Of a stretch of DNA of 64,000 nt, positions 59,366 through 64,000 are shown piece by piece; positions within the stretch are counted from its first letter, which is position 1, and the number at the start of each line of letters is the position of its first letter. The DNA is from Pseudahrensia aquimaris (lineage in GTDB: Bacteria > Pseudomonadota > Alphaproteobacteria > Rhizobiales > Rhizobiaceae): contig NZ_JBHTJV010000002.1 in assembly GCF_042676045.1 (NCBI RefSeq), positions 124,001-188,000 on the forward strand, given 5' to 3'. A program made the position numbers and the translations under genes. A model generated the notes under the pieces. It made no database searches. It was given only the letters and a program-made list of their open reading frames with translations, and was not told the origin of the DNA.

Positions 59366-59956
59366 TTAGAATTTAAAGCCGAGCTTGCCGCCGAAATTGG
59401 TCAGGCCGTAATTGTCGTCACCCGCCAGGTTTGCGTGGGATTGGTGCGATGCTTGCAAAGTGAAAGTTGTTGTTTCGGTAATGTTAACACCCAGCGCGAT
59501 GGATTCGCGAAAAAGGATGTTGGAACCGAGGTTTGCTCTGTTGGAGCCGGGGTCTGTCTCTGTTTCACCGTCGTTGACGCCAAAGCCGAACGTGGCTTCC
59601 AGAAAGAAAACATCGCCCATCGGAAAGTGCCATGTGAGACCGGTATAGAGAGAACTCGTTCCATCACTGTTGAAGTTGAACAGCCCGCCGATGTGAGGGC
59701 GCGGATTCACCAGAGCCTGGGCCAGAACTGAATCGTTGCCTTCGAAGACGTTGAGAAAGTCAATGTTGACCGGCGAGAACAGCACTTCAGCCGTGACAAC
59801 CCACTGGTCTTGTTCGCGATCTTGGCCGGTCCATTCCGGTTGCGCGATTGCACCGCCGAAGCGAGCTTCGTCGATCACGATCTCTGCTGACGCAACCATG
59901 CATGACAGTGAAAGGGCCGCTGTCGTCGCTGCGAGCGTTTTGATGAGTTTTGTCAT
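59366..59956 (-). CDS. PagL-like (lipid A deacylase family) outer membrane protein
   Basis: Predicted outer-membrane beta-barrel of 196 residues with a signal peptide (about 1-24, ending VASA). The C-terminus ends in Phe (KLGFKF), as barrels do. LQASHQSHANLAGDDNYGLTNFGG resembles the PagL acyloxyacyl-hydrolase motif with His-x-Ser; the usual catalytic Glu a few residues later is not obvious, Thr being present instead. It may thus be a non-catalytic or divergent family member. It stands alone between the adenosyltransferase and HIG1 genes. Confidence 0.7.
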   Translation of the reverse strand: MTKLIKTLAATTAALSLSCMVASAEIVIDEARFGGAIAQPEWTGQDREQDQWVVTAEVLFSPVNIDFLNVFEGNDSVLAQALVNPRPHIGGLFNFNSDGTSSLYTGLTWHFPMGDVFFLEATFGFGVNDGETETDPGSNRANLGSNILFRESIALGVNITETTTFTLQASHQSHANLAGDDNYGLTNFGGKLGFKF

Positions 59957-60107
59957 TAAAGCGCTCCCCCAAGAGCATGGCTTAAGTCGGCAACAGGCGC
60001 TGCTGGTGGAATTGTTTAGCTAGAAATGGGGCTCCATCTCAAGCGCTAGGGGCGCATTGGCGGCAAATTGTTGAAAACGTGATAAATAGACCACAGCGCA
60101 AAAGGCG

Positions 60108-60296
60108 TTATTCTCGCGACAACCAGACGACTAAAACCATTGCAGCCACCGCTATCGCCTGGGCAATGACGCGCAAGCGCATCAATTGCTGTGATTTGTT
60201 GGAGGAACCGCCCTGCATCATGTTGAATAAGCCGCGCAGCAAGACCAGGCCCACAATGAAGCATGCGACCATCAGAAAAATGTAGGACCAGTTCAT
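60108..60296 (-). CDS. HIG1-domain twin-transmembrane protein
   Basis: Inner-membrane protein of 62 residues with two helices, NWSYIFLMVACFIVGLVLLRGLF and AQAIAVAAMVLVVWLS, joined by a polar loop containing QGGSSNKSQQLMRLRV. This is the bacterial hypoxia-induced (HIG1) domain pattern. The ATG at 60296 is chosen; the open frame continues 61 codons upstream across the transporter end without family support. In Rhizobiales such genes lie beside the adenosyltransferase and etf genes, as here. Some relatives associate with cytochrome oxidases; function here is unproven. Confidence 0.85.
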   Translation of the reverse strand: MNWSYIFLMVACFIVGLVLLRGLFNMMQGGSSNKSQQLMRLRVIAQAIAVAAMVLVVWLSRE

Positions 60297-60375
60297 AAAG
60301 TGTCTTCCCGCTTTGTGCTGTTTGCGGCGTCTTACAGCATCTAACGCGGCTGTATGCCAGAGAGTTTCGTGGAAA

Positions 60376-61266
60376 TTACACCTTCGCCGCAGCCGTGCCT
60401 GATTTTCGAGCCGCGAGCGCGACTGCTGTGGCGCAAAGAACCATGCCTGCCAGTTGCAGAGGCACCAGCGTCTCGCCAAAAAGGTACCACGTCATCAAAG
60501 ATGCAACTGCGGGCACGAGAAAAAACAGCGATGATACCCGCGCGACCGAGCCTTCGCGTATTAGCCACATGAGCAGGAACACGGCTGAGATAGAAAGCAC
60601 GGTCACCAGCCACGCGAGCGCAAATAGAGACTGGCCGTTCCATGTGATCTGAAAGCTCTCAAAAGCAAATGCGAAGGCGAGCGTAGGGATCAGCGCACCA
60701 ATATATTGAAGCGCGGTACCGGTGCGCAGATCTGTGGTTGTGGCAAAGCGTTTTTGATAAATTGTGCCGGTGGCGATGGCGATCACTGCAAGCAAACAGG
60801 CTGCAATGGTTACCGGGGTTATGCCGCTGTCGTTTGCGTCAAGGCCCGGGCCTAGAACAAGCAAAACACCGGCCATGCCGATGGCGAGGCTGCCCCAGTG
60901 GCGGTGTGTGATTGGTTCTTTCAACCAAGCTCCGGCCAAAATCGCCGAAAGCAGGGGTTGAAGGCCGACAATGATAGCGCTGACGCCACCGGGCATACCG
61001 TTACGCACGGCCCAAAATACCATGCCGAGATAGACGCCATGAACCAGCGCACCAACAACCAGCGTATGGAACGCATCGCGCCCACGCGGCCATTTTGCGC
61101 CCATGGCGAGCGCGAATAGGGCCAGCAAGACAAAGGCGATGGCGTAACGCAGGGCGAGAAAAGATGCCGGTTCCGCGTAGGGCATGCCGAGGCGCGCACC
61201 GACGAAGCCTGTCGCCCAAAGGCAGACAAACACAATGGGTGCGAGCGGGACGAAAAACGAAGCCAT
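60376..61266 (-). CDS. EamA/DMT-family transporter
   Basis: Ten-helix drug/metabolite transporter of 296 residues built from two EamA halves. The first half contains PIVFVCLWATGFVGARLGMPYAEPASFLALRYAIA and the second ends LQLAGMVLCATAVALAARK, each typical. The ATG at 61266 is preferred over the upstream extension rich in Ser and Arg. It probably exports an amino acid or metabolite; no neighbour points to one. It is divergent from the AEC-family gene with 94 bases between starts. Confidence 0.9.
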   Translation of the reverse strand: MASFFVPLAPIVFVCLWATGFVGARLGMPYAEPASFLALRYAIAFVLLALFALAMGAKWPRGRDAFHTLVVGALVHGVYLGMVFWAVRNGMPGGVSAIIVGLQPLLSAILAGAWLKEPITHRHWGSLAIGMAGVLLVLGPGLDANDSGITPVTIAACLLAVIAIATGTIYQKRFATTTDLRTGTALQYIGALIPTLAFAFAFESFQITWNGQSLFALAWLVTVLSISAVFLLMWLIREGSVARVSSLFFLVPAVASLMTWYLFGETLVPLQLAGMVLCATAVALAARKSGTAAAKV

Positions 61267-61360
61267 GACCTGCTGTTTGGCACAGGCCGGGCGCAACTGC
61301 GATGGATTTTTGTTTCGCGATGATCCACTAAACGACGACCGCGATTGCGCTGGATTGCTC

Positions 61361-62320
61361 ATGGCTGAAATTTTCGAGATCGTCTTTCCCGTCTTTGCTC
61401 TGGCGGCAATCGGCTATGTGGCCGTTCGCTCCGGCTTGCTGTCGGCGGCAGCCGGCGACGGATTGACGAGTTTTGTCGTTAATCTTGCCATTCCTGTTTT
61501 GCTTTTTCGTTCACTGGCGGTGGCCGACTATTCTGGCAATTCGCCTTGGGGGCTGTGGTTCACTTATTTGTGCGGGATCATCGTTGCTTGGGGCGGCGCG
61601 ATCTTTCTCATCGCTTTCATCGTCAAGCGGGGCTACCGCGCTTCTGTTATTGCGGGCGTGGCGGCATCGTTTTCCAATCTCGTTCTTGTTGGCATCCCGC
61701 TGGCCGAACGCGCGTTCGGGCCTGAAGGGCTGGCGCTGCACTTTTTGCTGATATCGGTGCATCTGCCCTTCATGATGGCTGCATCAACCTTTCTGATGGA
61801 ATTCGCGGTTCGTGCTGACGGCGCGGAAACATCGCCCATGCGCCCGCTCAGCGTAGCAAAAACCCTGTTGATGAATTTTGCGAAGAACCCGCTGATCATC
61901 GGTATTCTGTTGGGCGCCGTTTGGCACTTTGGCGGATGGGGCATTGGCGGTCAGTTCGCGCAAATCTTGGATTTGATTGGCCGGACCGCTGGGCCTCTTG
62001 CGCTCTTCGCCCTGGGAATGAGTTTTGTGAAATACGGCATTCGGGGAAACTGGAAACCGGCCATTGGCCTTTCGTTGCTGAGTGTGGTCGTGATGCCCGC
62101 CTCGGTTCTGTTTGTTGGCACCCAGGTTGTGGAGTTGAGCCCGTTGGCGCTGAAGGTTGCAGTTGTTGCCGCCGCTTGTCCGACAGGGGTGAACGGTTAC
62201 CTGTTCGCCGTCTATTTCAAAGTCGCTGAAGGCTTGGCAAGTTCCGCCATTGTTATCGCAACGCTCATGTCGCTGGTGGCGCTGCCGTTTTGGCTATCGG
62301 TGGCAAGTGCCTATTCGTGA
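61361..62320 (+). CDS. AEC-family (auxin efflux carrier-like) transporter
   Basis: Membrane carrier of 319 residues with about ten helices in two halves. MAEIFEIVFPVFALAAIGYVAVRSG opens the first repeat, and NPLIIGILLGAVW precedes the second; ACPTGVNGYLFAVYF is the conserved crossover of the family. The upstream 59 codons of the open frame overlap the divergent EamA gene and are rejected. Bacterial members move dicarboxylates such as malate or malonate, but the substrate here is unknown. It converges with gluQ, overlapping by 10 bases. Confidence 0.9.
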   Translation: MAEIFEIVFPVFALAAIGYVAVRSGLLSAAAGDGLTSFVVNLAIPVLLFRSLAVADYSGNSPWGLWFTYLCGIIVAWGGAIFLIAFIVKRGYRASVIAGVAASFSNLVLVGIPLAERAFGPEGLALHFLLISVHLPFMMAASTFLMEFAVRADGAETSPMRPLSVAKTLLMNFAKNPLIIGILLGAVWHFGGWGIGGQFAQILDLIGRTAGPLALFALGMSFVKYGIRGNWKPAIGLSLLSVVVMPASVLFVGTQVVELSPLALKVAVVAAACPTGVNGYLFAVYFKVAEGLASSAIVIATLMSLVALPFWLSVASAYS

Positions 62321-63192
62321 AAACCGATCATGCGTTTGATGTCGTCAGGCGATTTGCCAGCCTCTCGCATAGCTTTCAGGCTGATATCACCGCGTGATTT
62401 TGACAGCTTGTTTCCATTCTCGTCCGTGATCAGTCGATGATGATGATATGCCGGTTCCGGCAGTTCCAGCAGAGTTTGCAGCAGGCGGTGAACAGATGTG
62501 GAGTGGAACAGATCTTGCCCTCGAACAACGGTAGTCACACCTTGCAGAGCATCATCAACCACCACGGCCAGATGGTAGCTTGTTGGCGTGTCGGATCGCG
62601 CGATGACCACATCGCCCCACGCTTCAGGGCGGGCGGTGATAACACCCGTTTCGCCGTCCGGGCCAGCTCCGTTCTCCTGCCATGACAGAGGCAATAGCGG
62701 CGCAGCGCAGGCTTTGCCCATATGAAGGCGTTTGGTGTGACGTTCGCGCTCAGTCACCATTCGAGCGGTTTGTTCCAGCGGCAAATCCCGCTCCTCGCCG
62801 GGATATAGGGGCACACCGTCGGGGTCGGTCTGCCAACTGATGCCCCAAGGTTCGATTGCGCGTCGGATTTCGCTGCGGCTCATGAAGGCGGGATAGATGA
62901 TACCTTTCGCTTCCAGCTTTGCGAGAGCATCTGCGTAGTCGTCGAAATGGTCGCTCTGACGGCGTGGCTCTGCGTCCCATTCGATTCCTAGCCATTCCAG
63001 ATCGTGCAGCATTTGCGCTTCCAGTTCCGGGCGGCAGCGCTCGGTGTCGATGTCCTCTATGCGCAGCAGGAATGTGCCGCTGCTTTTCTGCGCCATCTGA
63101 AAATTCAGCAATGCCGAATAGGCATGGCCCAAATGGAGCAGGCCGTTGGGGCTGGGGGCAAAGCGGAAAACGGGTGGCATTCGGTCTGTCAT
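62311..63192 (-). CDS. gluQ: Glutamyl-Q tRNA(Asp) synthetase
   Basis: Truncated glutamyl-tRNA synthetase paralogue that glutamylates queuosine in tRNA-Asp; 293 residues with no anticodon-binding domain. The class I motifs are RFAPSPNGLLHLGHA and KLSKSRGD. The Cys-x-Cys zinc site of the E. coli enzyme is absent: the matching segment reads YPAFMSRSEI and holds no cysteine. This loss appears common in alphaproteobacteria. It is divergent from the glycosylase gene, 18 bases apart. Confidence 0.94.
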   Translation of the reverse strand: MTDRMPPVFRFAPSPNGLLHLGHAYSALLNFQMAQKSSGTFLLRIEDIDTERCRPELEAQMLHDLEWLGIEWDAEPRRQSDHFDDYADALAKLEAKGIIYPAFMSRSEIRRAIEPWGISWQTDPDGVPLYPGEERDLPLEQTARMVTERERHTKRLHMGKACAAPLLPLSWQENGAGPDGETGVITARPEAWGDVVIARSDTPTSYHLAVVVDDALQGVTTVVRGQDLFHSTSVHRLLQTLLELPEPAYHHHRLITDENGNKLSKSRGDISLKAMREAGKSPDDIKRMIGFHE

Positions 63193-63210
63193 GCGCCCAT
63201 CCTATGGCCC

Positions 63211-63885
63211 ATGAAATACGAAGCTGCCAGCCCTGATGTTTTACCAGACCGAATTGCCACGCGCGATGATCTGGAGATGTGCCTCGATGCCCTGCGTGCC
63301 AATGATCCTATGATGCGCGAAGCGCTTTTTGAAGTGGGTGAGGTTCCGCTTCGGCTGCGGGCGTCGGGCTATGAAGGCATGGCGCAAATCATCGTCGGGC
63401 AAATGGTGAGCAAAGCCAGCGCATCTGCAATCGTTGCGCGGTTGGAGGATGCGTTGGGCGAGGTGACGGGTGCCAATTTGCTGGCTGCTGGCCGTGAAGG
63501 TTTGGATGGAGTGGGTCTTTCGCGGGCGAAGTTCACCGCGCTGGAAAATCTGGCCGTTGCAGAGCGCGATGGTGAGATTGATCTGCACGATCTTTGCCAT
63601 TTGCCGCCCGATGACGCGATGGGCAAGATGGTTGCGCTGAAGGGCATCGGTCCGTGGACGGCGCAAGTCTATCTAATGTTCTGCGCAGGCCACCGCGATG
63701 TTTTTGCCGACGGTGACATTGCTCTGCAACAGGCAATGGTTGATCTGGGTCTGGTGGCAGAGCGCCCCAAGGCGAAAGAGGCCGCCATGCTAGCGCAACG
63801 ATGGAAGCCTGTTCGCGCTGTTGCCGCCCGCGTGTTGTGGGCGGTCTATGCCAAGCGCCGTTCCCGCGTCGATTTGCCGGTATGA
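63211..63885 (+). CDS. AlkA-like DNA-3-methyladenine glycosylase
   Basis: Base-excision glycosylase of the HhH-GPD superfamily, 224 residues. The helix-hairpin-helix reads LKGIGPWTAQVYLMF and the catalytic Asp follows in DVFADGDIAL. The short N-terminal part lacks the TATA-like domain of E. coli AlkA. The ATG at 63211 begins the family N-terminus; the upstream frame overlaps gluQ. It removes alkylated bases such as 3-methyladenine. No Ada protein is nearby in the window. Confidence 0.92.
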   Translation: MKYEAASPDVLPDRIATRDDLEMCLDALRANDPMMREALFEVGEVPLRLRASGYEGMAQIIVGQMVSKASASAIVARLEDALGEVTGANLLAAGREGLDGVGLSRAKFTALENLAVAERDGEIDLHDLCHLPPDDAMGKMVALKGIGPWTAQVYLMFCAGHRDVFADGDIALQQAMVDLGLVAERPKAKEAAMLAQRWKPVRAVAARVLWAVYAKRRSRVDLPV

Positions 63886-64000
63886 GAAATGCGGGTCTTG
63901 CCGCCTTGTAAGGCTTCACAAGCGCGTTACACTCGCCATACACTCTGATTGTGACGTCTTGAACGATTCAGCCACCCGCTCACCGAGCGAGGCTGAAACA
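63886..64000. other. Terminal 115 bases with a stem-loop
   Basis: No gene is seen. TTCAGCC at 63967-63973 pairs with GGCTGAA at 63991-63997, with an inner stem CGCTC/GAGCG, making a bulged hairpin. There is no T-run on the plus strand, so a terminator role for the glycosylase gene is uncertain. Confidence 0.35.

Noticed and set aside
60046..60264. 72-codon minus-strand open frame
   Set aside because: It overlaps the HIG1 gene in another frame and lacks a ribosome site or family features.
63967..63997. Recombination (attC-like) site or terminator at the window end
   Set aside because: The hairpin is bulged, has no T-run and no integron features nearby; kept only as a low-confidence stem-loop.

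Overview
The window reads as chromosomal DNA of an alphaproteobacterium, most likely Hyphomicrobiales (Rhizobiales-type). This rests on gene content and order: the alphaproteobacterial DUF4175/TIGR02302 protein beside lysA-lptM-argH-tlpA, the cobalamin adenosyltransferase/rhomboid/HIG1 set, etfBA-hbd, a PrtD-type secretion operon and an Anbu cluster. No rRNA, tRNA, CRISPR array, insertion sequence or phage gene was recognised. No gene-free stretch exceeds 300 bases.

Layout. 1-9214 (minus): a catabolic and uptake run, apparently one transcription direction: DapA-family aldolase, aldehyde dehydrogenase, MttB-superfamily methyltransferase, FAD amine oxidoreductase, two tandem family-5 solute-binding proteins and the start of a DppB-type permease. 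Together they look like import and demethylation/oxidation of an N-methylated compound; the substrate is not known. 9311-14256 (minus): an Anbu cluster (proteasome-like protease, two transglutaminase-like proteins, alpha-E protein, circularly permuted ATP-grasp). 14345-16135 (plus): a small secreted protein, aroQ and an alkaline-phosphatase-superfamily enzyme.

16250-37153 (plus) is the centrepiece: ABC exporter, HlyD-type adaptor, TolC-type outer membrane protein and a 5246-residue cargo in one operon. The cargo carries 25 tandem cadherin/CshA-like repeats in a block pattern, three LamG-like units alternating with cadherin-like units, an RTX block, an eight-unit beta-propeller-like region, a second RTX block and an EF-hand-like C-terminus. 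It is most likely a giant type I-secreted surface adhesin.

37150-47328: lytic transglycosylase, ispG, ispA, mtgA, rpmF, a small membrane protein, an acyl-CoA ligase, a methyltransferase and the Q-rich DUF4175 protein. 47470-53202: lysA, lptM, argH and tlpA, interrupted by a three-gene MarR-controlled cassette (nitroreductase, MarR, RidA-like) whose promoter carries two phased operators. 53206-54614: soxR, a perfect sox box and a divergent VOC-family gene, then msrA. 54617-57682: etfB, etfA, a GNAT gene and hbd behind a 32-base perfect palindrome. 57871-64000: rhomboid protease, PduO-type adenosyltransferase, PagL-like outer membrane protein, HIG1 protein, two transporters, gluQ and an AlkA-like glycosylase.

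Start codons were moved inward from the longest open frame wherever a ribosome site, signal peptide or family alignment supported it; this is stated per gene.
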